Both the position numbers and the translations under genes were made by a program. Below, piece by piece: positions 11,819 through 22,000 of a stretch of 64,000 nt of DNA; positions within the stretch are counted from its first letter, which is position 1, and the number at the start of each line of letters is the position of its first letter. The notes under the pieces are model-generated. The model saw only the letters and a list, made by a program, of their open reading frames with translations, was not told the DNA's origin and did not search any database. The stretch is from Diplolepis rosae (Eukaryota; Arthropoda; Insecta; Hymenoptera; Diplolepididae), in the NCBI GenBank assembly GCA_030998225.1, contig JAPYXD010000466.1:4939001-5003000 (forward strand), written 5' to 3'.

Positions 11819-12750
11819 TATTTAAATCTAAAAAATACAGAAAGAAAAAGGTTTGCTAACATAGGATTTCTTGTAAGTGTCTAAGTATAAAAATATTTTT
11901 AAATTGACATTCGTGCATGAAGTTGTAGATTGAAATTTCTTGGTGTAATTTTTAATACAATACATATGCACATATACCCATATACACACATACATATATA
12001 TACATATACATATATTATATATATACAATATTATATACATACTACATATATGCAATATTATACACAACATTGACTTTTCTTTATTTGAAGCTAAGTATTG
12101 AAATATATCAGTGATTATATCTATCTTTCATGGCTAGTTGAGGGCAAGACTGTCACAGGATAAAATACCTTTTTTAAAAAATGAACATTCTTCAACGTTA
12201 AAACTGCCAAATCCTGCTTAAATATGTAGATATACAATTTTTTAACATTCTTTCTTAAAAATATACAAAACAGCCAAATCTCTTTTGGTATGAAGTGAAA
12301 TCTGTAAAAAAATTTAATTTAGTATTTTTTCTTTGGCATATTTTCCTTGGAATTTTGTCTCCTGTGATACTTTTTTAGCAAAAAGAATTGAAAAAATTGA
12401 CAGTTTTTTTGCGATGACTTAGAGTCCGTAGTGTTATACAAAAGGTTTTTCTCAATCGTGGGTATAGACAATGAGGCTGCTTATTTAGAATGTACACAGA
12501 AAGGACATAAATTTACATATAATATTGCACATAGATTTTTCTTTGCTTTGAGTCTAGAACTAACATACCTATGTAAATATTTCTTTGGTGTGAAGCAATG
12601 AGAATAACACTGTATAAAATACAGTTTTTGGGAATAAATTGCCGATTTTTGCTTAACAAGTAGATGCAAGTAAAAAATTTTGTAAACAATTATAAATTAC
12701 GTAAGGAATTGAGATGCAATTGTACATAGAATGTTCAAATGTGTAGGTAT

Positions 12751-13455
12751 AGTATTTTTTTAAATTTTTTAAATTTTTGCACAATTTATCCAAATTTTTT
12801 TTAAAATCCTATCGCAGACTATATATAAAGTAAAAAAGTAGGACTGACCTTGATTAAAATTACGATTTTTGTATAAATGTTATTATTCCATTTTTTCTTT
12901 TTTCGTTTTCTGGGAAGCCACATAACTTAAACTGCACAGTGCACACACTTCTCTCCTGGGAGATTGACTCGTAAACTGAGTTATGTTTTGGTTTTTAGGC
13001 ATGCATAGTGGGATGAGAGTGGAGGGTAAGATTTTTTTCCCCTTTTTAGGGATATAATTTGGAGAAAGAAAAGGATGTGCTGGAGATGGCTGGACTGTTA
13101 GGACAATGAGGAGATCATAAAATGTAACCTGAGACATAACGGTTCCGTCGCCACATTTTGGGTCTTTTCAGAAAGTTTGTGTAAAAGACCCAAAATCCCA
13201 TTATGCATGCCTAAAAACCAAAACATAACTCAGTTTAGGAGTCAACCTCCCAGGAGAGAAGTGTGTACAGTTTAAGTTATGTGGCTTCCCAGAAAACGAA
13301 AAAAGAAAAAATGGAATAATAACATTTATACAAAAATCGTAATTTTAATCAAGGTCAGTCCTACTTTTTTACTTTATATATAGTCTGCGATAGGATTTTT
13401 AAAAAAATTTGGATAAATTGTGCAAAAATTTAAAAAATTTAAAAAAATACTATAA
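12751..13455. repeat. Foldback element inside palindrome 1
   Basis: Arms 12751-13014 and 13196-13455 are inverted copies (GGTTTTTAGGCATGCATAGT at the inner edge) around a spacer of about 180 bp. The DUF4817 element has inserted at a TA at its right edge. Confidence 0.8.
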
Positions 13456-14211
13456 AGGGTTTCCCAATAAGGGTGATATGTTTTGAAATTGAAAAAAAAC
13501 ACTGAATATTCATTCGGAATTGATCGAAATCTTTTTTATTATATTGGATATTCTATGCCATTTATGATTTAAACAATATATCGGCCAAATGTCCCCCGAG
13601 ACTTGAGCCAAAAATGCGCCTCATCAGAAAAGATGATTTTTTGATGAAAATTGGGATCATTTTCAATTGATTCCAGAGCCCAATCCGCGAACTCCCGACG
13701 CAAACGATGGTCATTAGGCTTCAGTTCTTGGGCCAGAATCATCTTATAGGGATGCAGGCCAAGATCCAATCGCAAAATACGCCAGGTAGTCATCCTGGAC
13801 AGGCCCAATTCCTGAGATCGGCGTGGCACGGACAATTCACGGTTTTCCTCGATACTGGCCTGTACGGCGGCTATATTCTGTGTAGAACGTGCGGTACGCA
13901 TACGATTTTTAGGCTTAGTATCCAATAGAGTAAATTCACTCTCCAACTTATCGATTATTCGACGAATTGAGAGCGCGGATGGAGCAGAATGACGACCATA
14001 TTTTGCACGATATGCTCTTTGAACACCGACAAAACTTCTCGAATTTTGATAAAATAATTGGACAATTTCCAAACGTTGTGGAAGCGTGAAACTACTCATG
14101 ATTAAATGGCAAACCTTACTGATGACAACTGACAGCAGACGTCAAAAATTTCAGTTCAAATGAGCCCGATAGGGACATTCAAAATCATATCACCCCTATT
14201 GGGAAACCCTG
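13455..14211 (-). mobile_element. DUF4817-type IS630/mariner element, 3'-deleted
   Basis: The TIRs contain GGGTTTCCCAATA and GGGTGATATG at each end, with flanking TA at 13453-13454 and 14212-14213. It encloses one truncated transposase frame. Confidence 0.85.
13569..14099 (-). pseudogene. DUF4817-type transposase, truncated
   Basis: The 176-residue frame starts MSSFTLPQRLEIVQLFYQNS, an N-terminal helix-turn-helix of the DUF4817 type common in insect IS630/mariner transposases. A second helical region follows (ELGLSRMTTWRILRLDLGLHPYK), then KIIFSDEAHFWL, which holds the first catalytic Asp. The frame stops soon after, and the remaining catalytic residues are absent, because the left TIR follows about 80 bp later. 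It is a deletion derivative and should be inactive. The start is chosen at the ATG that sits about 110 bp inside the TIR. Confidence 0.85.
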
Positions 14212-14430
14212 TACAATACTTAGCTTCAAATAAAGAAAAGTCAATGTTGTGTATAATAATTTCGAGACATGTTTGTATTAATGTCTTCAGTTTTTATCTT
14301 GACCCAAAAATAAATTCAAAGTAGTTTATTTATATTGGCATTGGGTCATAATTTTTCATTAAAAACAATGTTCAAAGAAACATATCAAAAATTTTTAAAG
14401 GGGCAGAAAATATATTGTAGGGATGAAAAA

Positions 14431-14471
14431 GGCAAACGTTTCGGCCACAAATGGGGGCCCTCTTCAGTGCC
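14431..14471 (-). ncRNA. Hammerhead motif H2 (CTGAAGAG class)
   Basis: Minus strand: GGCA, CTGAAGAG, stem II GGCC/GGCC, GAAAC, GTT, TGCC. Stem I is GGCA/TGCC. The only core change is U7 to A, a tolerated position in hammerheads. It mirrors H3. Confidence 0.8.
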
Positions 14472-14607
14472 AAATTTAATGTACTTAGTGTCTAAGCTGT
14501 AAACGTGCAAAAAAAGTTATTAGCACTAAAATTAGATTTTTTTTTGTTTTTTTGGTCTTTTTTAATGATATTTTATAAAACATGCAAAACTTATGTGAGA
14601 AAGCAAG

Positions 14608-14910
14608 ATGGTAAGCTCCAAGGCATCTAGGAACGAGACCGCTCCAAAACACAGCCTTAAAAAGTGTGAGAACTCCTATCTTGCAGATCCGCGAAGAGTG
14701 AATCCGCAAACTGCCCCTCCTCAAAGGTACACACGAGAACCACCTATGGACACTGATATCTCCTACAAAATAAGCACAGATCCTGCAGAAAAAACATCAC
14801 CATCCACAAGGGGCTCACAACACCCACAAGAAGTAAGCACTTCACAAAATCACAAAACACGAACCCGGAAGGAAACAGATTTTTCGTTAAAGGGAAAAAT
14901 CAAAAATTGA
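14608..14910 (+). CDS. 100-codon frame, left-arm copy (unrecognised)
   Basis: The frame starts MVSSKASRNETAPKHSLKKC. It is rich in Ser, Thr, Pro and Lys, with no signal peptide or membrane segment, and looks disordered and basic. A nearly identical copy lies in the opposite arm (17700-18002), differing at one visible residue (K to I). It sits on the inner side of an outward-pointing hammerhead, where the second palindrome has the PLE reading frame, so it may be the 5' part of a PLE coding region. This is inference: no RT motif is present. Confidence 0.35.
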   Translation: MVSSKASRNETAPKHSLKKCENSYLADPRRVNPQTAPPQRYTREPPMDTDISYKISTDPAEKTSPSTRGSQHPQEVSTSQNHKTRTRKETDFSLKGKIKN

Positions 14911-15594
14911 TAGTTTTTATTTCAATTTTTAATCTTCTATTTTCCTTTAAGACACAGAGGCGGCAGATAGAAGTAGCCACACGCTCTGTTTGGTGTCAAA
15001 AAGGAAACTGATTTGTGAAGAGAGCAGTACCGTTTGAAAACTAGCGTAAAAAATTTTAATATATACAGTGAAAATTTGTTGTGGAGGGTCAAGTTACAAA
15101 CGCATAAACAAACCCCATACACGGTCTATGTCCTGGAAATTCGGGACCCAAGTACGCTTAAGTGTTCGGAGAGCGGAGAGAGAAAAAGAAGGGTTTCAGA
15201 CCACATGTTGAGAGAGACCCTCGGAGGAAGTAATTTTGGAATAAAATAAAATGTAATGTTTAAAAAATCATATTCGTAGAAAGAGAGTTGCAAAACAATG
15301 AAAAGGGCTATGTCTTATTCAGTTAGTTTATTGAAAAAAGCATTATTTTATATTTATAAAAATTTATATTTATAAAAAATTTTTGTCCGGATTAAAACAA
15401 AAATATCATATTTAAGATGGTAAACATACGTATAAAAATCGCATTTCTTTTAAAGGTACCACTCGCGTGTGTACGTTATTATGTAGCGTTAATTAAGTAA
15501 AGAATGTATTCATAATTTTAAACCGGCGTTGAATCAAAATAATTCTCAATTGCTTTAAATCAGCGAGAAGTATTAGCGTATGTAATATATTGAA

Positions 15595-17040
15595 CGCTTC
15601 GCGGCTTGTTTATTTGAATATATGTTCACATAGGACTAATCTTGACGAGTCTCATATATGAGACGTTAAATATACATAAAAATCGTATTTATTTCCCAAA
15701 AGTAAACTCGCGTGTAAAAATTTTAATGTAGCGTTGAGTACCTGTTGAAAGAATCCATCATTTGGTAAACGGCACGGGGCGCCAAACTCAAAAATCTCGG
15801 AGATTATATTCCGCGAAAAGTATTCGCGTATGTAATATATAGAACGCTTTGCGGCTTGTTTATGCAAATTGATGTTCACATAGGACCAATCCTGATGAAT
15901 CTCATATGTAAGACGTTAAATATAGATAAAAATCGTATTTATTTCCAAAAGTAAACTCGCGTGAATAAATGTTATTAAGAGCGCTGAGTACCTGTTAAAA
16001 GAATACACCATTTGATAAGGTACACGGGGCGCGAAATTCAAAAATCTCGGAGATTATATTCCCCGAGAAGTATTCGCGTATGTAATATATTGAACGCCCC
16101 GTTCCGTTTACCGAATGATGGATTCCTTCAACAGGTACTCAACGCTACATAAAAATTTTTTACACGCGAGTTTACTTTTGGGAAATAAATACGATTTTTA
16201 TGTATATTTAAAGTCTCATATATGAGATTCGTCAGGATTAGTCCTATGTGAACATATATTCGCATAAACAAGCCGCGAAGCGTTCAATATATTAAATACG
16301 CGAATACTTCTCGGGGAATATAATCTCCGAGATTTTTGAATTTCGCGCCCCGTGTACCTTATCAAATGGTGTATTCTTTTAACAGGTACTCAGCGCTCTT
16401 AATAACATTTATTCACGCGAGTTTACTTTTGGAAATAAATACGATTTTTATCTATATTTAACGTCTTACATATGAGATTCATCAGGATTGGTCCCATGTG
16501 AACATCAATTTGCATAAACAAGCCACAAAGCGTTCTATATATTACATACGCGAATACTTTTCGCGGAATATAATCTCCGAGATTTTTGAGTTTGGCGCCC
16601 CGTGCCGTTTACCAAATGATGGATTCTTTCAACAGGTACTCAACGCTACATTAAAATTTTTACACGCGAGTTTACTTTTGGGAAATTAATACGATTTTTA
16701 TATATATTTAACGTCTCATATATGAGATTCGTCAGGATTAGTCCTATGTGAACATATATTCGCATAAACAAGCTGCGAAGCGTTCAATATATTACATACG
16801 CGAATATTTCTCGCGGAATATAATCTCTGAGAATTTTGAATTTCGCGCCCCGTGTCGTTTATCAAATGATGGATTCTTTAAACACGTTCTCAACGCTACA
16901 TAAAATTTATACACGCGAGTTTTACTTATGAAATAAATACGACTTTTATTAACAGTTAACGTCTCATATGTGAGATTGCTCAACGTTAGTTCGATGCGAA
17001 TATTATATCGCATAAACAAGCCGCGAAGCGTTCACTATAT
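15595..17040. repeat. Satellite array of about 240-bp units with inversion
   Basis: Units hold AACGCTTCGCGGCTTGTTTA, GTAAACTCGCGTG and TTCGCGTATGTAATATAT. About two units read one way (15595-16096), then about four read the other way (16094-17040), with the switch at the word AACGCCCCG near 16094-16100. Units alternate between two subtypes: GTTGAGTACCTGTTGAAAGA versus GCTGAGTACCTGTTAAAAGA. Confidence 0.85.
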
Positions 17041-17699
17041 TACATACGCTAATACTTCTCGCTGATTTAAAGCAATTGAGAATTATTTTGATTCAACGCC
17101 GGTTTAAAATTATGAATACATTCTTTACTTAATTAACGCTACATAATAACGTACACACGCGAGTGGTACCTTTAAAAGAAATGCGATTTTTATACGTATG
17201 TTTACCATCTTAAATATGATATTTTTGTTTTAATCCGGACAAAAAAATTTTTATAAATATAAAATAATGCATTTTTCAATAAACTAACTGAATAAGACAT
17301 AGCCCTCTTCATTGTTTTGCAACTCACTTTCTACGAATATGATTTTTTAAACATTACATTTTATTTTATTCCAAAATTACTTCCTCCGAGGGTCTCTCTC
17401 AACATGTGGTCTGAAACCCTTCTTTTTCTCTCTCCGCTCTCCGAACACTTAAGCGTACTTGGGTCCCAAATTTCCAGGACATAGACCGTGTATGGGGTTT
17501 GTTTATGCGTTTGTAACTTGACCCTCCACATCAAATTTTCACTGTATATATCAAAATTTTTTACGCTAGTTTTCAAACGGTACTGCTCTCTTCTCAAATC
17601 AGTTTCCTTTTTGACACCAAACAGAGTGTGTGGCTACTTCTATCTGCCGCCTCTGTGTCTTAAAGGAAAATAGAGGATTAAAAATTGAAATAAAAACTA

Positions 17700-18002
17700 T
17701 CAATTTTTGATTTTGCCCTTTAACGAAAAATCTGTTTCCTTCCGGGTTCGTGTTTTGTGATTTTGTGAAGTGCTTACTTCTTGTGGGTGTTGTGAGCCCC
17801 TTGTGGATGGTGATGTTTTTTCTGCAGGATCTGTGCTTATTATGTAGGAGATATCAGTGTCCATAGGTGGTTCTCGTGTGTACCTTTGAGGAGGGGCAGT
17901 TTGCGGATTCACTCTTCGCGGATCTGCAAGATAGGAGTTCTCACACTTTTTAAGGCTGTGTTTTGGAGCGGTCTCGTTCCTAGATGCCTTGGAGCTTACC
18001 AT
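17700..18002 (-). CDS. 100-codon frame, right-arm copy (unrecognised)
   Basis: Mirror of 14608-14910. It has the same start and same stop, and near-complete identity over 100 codons. Conservation alone does not show function, because the whole arm is equally similar. A comparison of synonymous against non-synonymous changes would be needed. Confidence 0.35.
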   Translation of the reverse strand: MVSSKASRNETAPKHSLKKCENSYLADPRRVNPQTAPPQRYTREPPMDTDISYIISTDPAEKTSPSTRGSQHPQEVSTSQNHKTRTRKETDFSLKGKIKN

Positions 18003-18138
18003 CTTGCTTTCTCACATAAGTTTTGCATGTTTTATAAAATATCATTAAAAAAGACCAAAAAAACAAAAAAAAATCTAATTTTAGTGCTAATAACTTTTTT
18101 TGCACGTTTACAGCTTAGACACTAAGTACATTAAATTT

Positions 18139-18179
18139 GGCACTGAAGAGGGCCCCCATTTGTGGCCGAAACGTTTGCC
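18139..18179 (+). ncRNA. Hammerhead motif H3 (CTGAAGAG class)
   Basis: GGCA, CTGAAGAG, stem II with GGCC at both feet, GAAAC, GTT, TGCC. The stem I flanks pair over 4 bp. GACCCAATGCCA follows at about 18265. Confidence 0.8.
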
Positions 18180-18540
18180 TTTTTCATCCCTACAATATAT
18201 TTTCTGCCCCTTTAAAAATTTTTGATATGTTTCTTTGAACATTGTTTTTAATGAAAAATTATGACCCAATGCCAATATAAATAAACTACATTGAAGTTGT
18301 GTATAATATTGCATATATGTAGTATGTATATAATATTGTGTATATATATGTATATGTATATATATGTATGTGTGTATATGGGTATATGTGCATATGTATT
18401 TTATTAAAAATTACACCAAAAAATTTCAATCTACAACTTCATGCACGAATGTCAATTTAAAAATATTTTTATACTTAGACACTTACAAGAAATCCTATGT
18501 TAGCAAACCTTTTTCTTTCTGTATTTTTTAGATTTAAATA

Positions 18541-18582
18541 AATCACTGATGAGGGCTCCGATTAGAGCCGAAATGTCTGATT
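18541..18582 (+). ncRNA. Hammerhead motif H4 (CTGATGAG class, GTC triplet)
   Basis: AATCA, CTGATGAG, GGCTC-CGATTA-GAGCC, GAAA, TGTC, TGATT. All core residues are intact, stem II is 5 bp with a 6-nt loop, stem I is 5 bp, and the triplet is the canonical GTC. Stem III is almost absent, because the triplet follows GAAAT directly. It lies about 210 bp upstream of the first CRAL-TRIO coding exon. Confidence 0.8.
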
Positions 18583-18788
18583 ATGTAAAACTCTGAGTTT
18601 TTATCAACCTTGGACCCTAAAGCCAATTACCAACATCAACATATATCTTCAATTATTTGAATAGTTCAAGTATTTTAATGTTTTTCTTTGATCGTTGTTG
18701 TTCAAGCATTTGTTACAAGTATAAAAATGAATTATTTCATAACTTTTAACTTTCTGTTAATCAAAACATTTGGTTTCTTTTTTTTAAG

Positions 18789-19074
18789 GTATGGAGTCAA
18801 CAAGCTTTATAACATTGGAGGAGGAGTTCAAGAAAAATCCGGAGTTGAAGGAATCAGATCTACAATCTTTAAAAGAGTGGTGCAGAAAACAACCTCATTT
18901 ACCAGAAGTCTCAGATCTTGATTTAGTTTTATTTCTACACAGTAATTATTATTTAATGGAACCAACCAAAATGACTATTGACAACTTTTACACGATGAGG
19001 ACTCATATGCCAGAATTTTTTACAAACAGAGGTGTTCTCAAGTCTAAAGATCTTCAAAAGGCGTTAAATCTGTC
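18789..19074 (+). CDS. CRAL-TRIO gene, first coding exon
   Basis: The acceptor TTTTTTAAG ends at 18788 and the ATG follows at 18791. The exon ends in phase 2 (TC of a Ser codon) before GTAAGT. It encodes the N-terminal helical domain. The giant palindrome ends only about 130 bp upstream of this exon. Confidence 0.9.
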
Positions 19075-22000
19075 GTAAGTTTAAAAATACTTTTATCTCG
19101 CGTTGACCAATTTTATCTATTTTTATTACTGACGTCAACAGGTTCTTTAAAATTTCTATTAAAAATCTATAAAAAATGGATGCGTTCAATTTTTGGAATT
19201 TTGCCTATTCTTTCCAATTAATTATATTTCAATTAAATTAAGTATATAACTTTAAAGTATCAATGTTGAAGAACTAACGTTTATAAAGGATGAAAATGAA
19301 TTTTTTTTCAAGACTTTACACACCTTTAAATGGGACAACGAATGAAGGATACAAAGTTATTTATTCAAGGCTTTTAGATATGGATCCATCAAATTTCGTA
19401 CATAGTGAGTCAGTGAAGGGATATACCATGGTATTGGATATGTGGCTTCATATAGAAGGTACTGCCCCTGGTCACGTGATCTTGATTGACATGTATGGGT
19501 CAGTTATGGGACATGTGGGGCGAATGAATCTTGCTACTGCAAAAAAATCTCTTTCCTACCTTCAAGATGCACTTCCAGTTCGACTTAAGGCCATACACGT
19601 TATGAATGCTTTACCTGTAATGGATATTATGCTGTCTATGTTCAAGCCATTTATGAAGAAAGAACTTTTGGATATGGTAATCATTAAAAAGTTTTTGATA
19701 CAAATTCGAGCTCTCTGATTTTTCAAGTAAACTCAACTCTTCTAAAAAATTCAAAAACTTATTGCCAGTCTAAATACTATACACTGGAACTAAAGGAATT
19801 TGTATTAGACTTTAATGACAAGTATAAATGAAATTTTATTATATTACTGTTCAAAAATGCAGAAAAATCATTTGTGCATAAAAAATTAATAGATCGAATG
19901 ATACGACCCATTCGACCGAAAGAAAAAAGTATATTTGCGATGGTAGTGGTAAACGGACAAAACATTTAAATAATAATATCTGGATACACACACACACACA
20001 CACACACACACGCGTCATCATTGCTACCAATGTTACAATCAGCCACGGAGTAACTGTTCGAAGTGCTCTCCATTGGCTTGAAGACACAAACGTAGACGTC
20101 TTTCAAAACCGTTCACAGTTTTCAGCAAAGTTTTTCGAGAGATGACTGCGCAAGCTCTCCGAATCCTTTCTATCAGACCTTCTCTTGTTGTGGGTCGCTG
20201 AGCAAAAACTACATTTTTAATATAATCCCATAAAAAGATATCAGGTGATGTTGAATCTAAAATATGATGGGGCCTTAAGGCTAGCGTTAGAGTAATGTGG
20301 TAAGCATGATAGTTCAGAGATCTTAAAATTCTTGATACTGTACTTTGTGGTATACCTATCTCTCTTTCAATTTCTCGAGTACTGAATTGTGGATCAACAT
20401 GAACAGCTGCTATAACAGTTACAGCTGGTGCATCATTTTCGTTGTACTCATGATGTCGGCGTTCACGAAAAAGAATCCTATTTTGAGCTCTTTCATTCAA
20501 AGTACTTATTGTTAAATAAGTAGGATGTCTTCTATCTAGAAACCGTTCAGCGTAAAGTCTTGATGCAGCGGCGTAATTAACGTGACATCCCCCTAAAATT
20601 AGTATCATATCAACGATTTCACTAGGTAAGTAATCAGCCATATTGCGAAATTTCTTTGCAAACTATCAAAATATCACAAAAATTGACAATAACTAATTTT
20701 TTTTCCAATTCTCAATGATTCAAATTACGAATATGAAATCGGCAGCATTTAGAATTTGGAAATCATAAATTTTTCTTGCATGGAACTCCGAACGAGATTA
20801 GTATTTCAATAAACAAAAAAGCTTAACACCAAATGGTCATCAAACTATTACATAAGAAAACACAATACCTACGTTTGTAATTAGCATGTAGCAAAACTTG
20901 ATGAATCAAAGATTCTACTACAGATATAACTATGTTTGACAAACAAATTATTTTTATTTCTTGTTGCATACAATTAATCGTTACTTTTACAATGCACAAA
21001 ATTGTAATGGATAGAACAGTGAAATTTTTCACTCGTAAAATGTTTCTATTTCTATGAAAATATTGGGAATAACTTTACCCGGATAACTGGAGCAAAGTTG
21101 TCACTATGCAACTGGTTGGGAATAATTACATTATCAATTAGTTCACCCAGAAAAAAGTTTTATTCAAATTTAAGAAATCGTTTTATTAACTTTATTTCTT
21201 CAATTCGAAGTGAAAACACCTTTAAAACAAATATTCATTTTTATTTTATTTTAAGAAATCAAGTTTTTAGCTTTTTTTAAATGAAAGGAATTATTTTTTT
21301 TACGTTAATGATTTGATTCAATAAAATCCTTGTTTGATTTAAATACATTGATGGGAAAACCTAAGGAATAATTTATTTAATTTTATTACCTTGAACAAAG
21401 GAAATTTTTTCTTTTTTATGAAAATTACAAATTTGTTTGAATCAAATATTTTTTTTTTTAAACAAGTGAAAAACAAAACTTAACTATCTAAAAGTTCTTG
21501 CTCAGCGACCCACAACAAGAGAAGATCTGATGGAAAGGATTCGGAGAGCTTGCGCAGCCATCTCTCGAGAAACTTTGCTGAAAACTGTGAACGGTTTTGA
21601 AAGACGTCTACGTTTGTGTCTTCAAGCCAATGGAGAGCACTTCGAACAGTTACTCCGTGGCTGATTGTAACATTTCCCGCTCTTTTCAAATCCGCAGTCA
21701 AAAATGGGGGTTCTTATTTAAGAAAAGGGTCTTAACTCGATTTGACCTTGAAAATTGACCTCAAGGTCAAAATTGATGGTACAGTCAAATGTCCCGCTCG
21801 GTCCTGATCAACCTTTGTCCGAACCATTTTTTCGTAGATAAAGTATTTTATAAGATATTTGCGATTATAGATGAAAATGGGTCATCGTGTATATATATTA
21901 CACAGTAATAACTACGCACACAATACACTTTTAGCTTAAACCTAATACATATATCTACTTATGCATATAAACGTACGCATGCAACAGTTCTGGTTGTATT

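Larger units (their letters stand above)
11703..18660. mobile_element. Giant palindrome 1 (PLE-related, with hammerheads in both arms)
   Basis: The outer arms (11703-12078 and about 18300-18660) and inner arms (about 14290-15590 and 17050-18280) are near-identical inverted copies. The left arm is about 2.1 kb longer because it holds a foldback element and a DUF4817 transposon. Each arm carries, from outside in, a CTGATGAG-class hammerhead, a TATA/CA-rich microsatellite, a CTGAAGAG-class hammerhead and a 100-codon frame. The hammerheads point outward. The centre is an inverted satellite array. The outer edge ends in CCTAAAGCCAATTAC, the same block that follows hammerheads of the PLEs downstream. 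Confidence 0.8.

Noticed and set aside
11940..12060. Possible regulatory TATA cluster
   Set aside because: It is a TA/CA microsatellite mirrored in the other palindrome arm.
15652..17019. Repeated frames MNINLHKQA in the satellite array
   Set aside because: They follow the 240-bp unit and are not expected to be genes.
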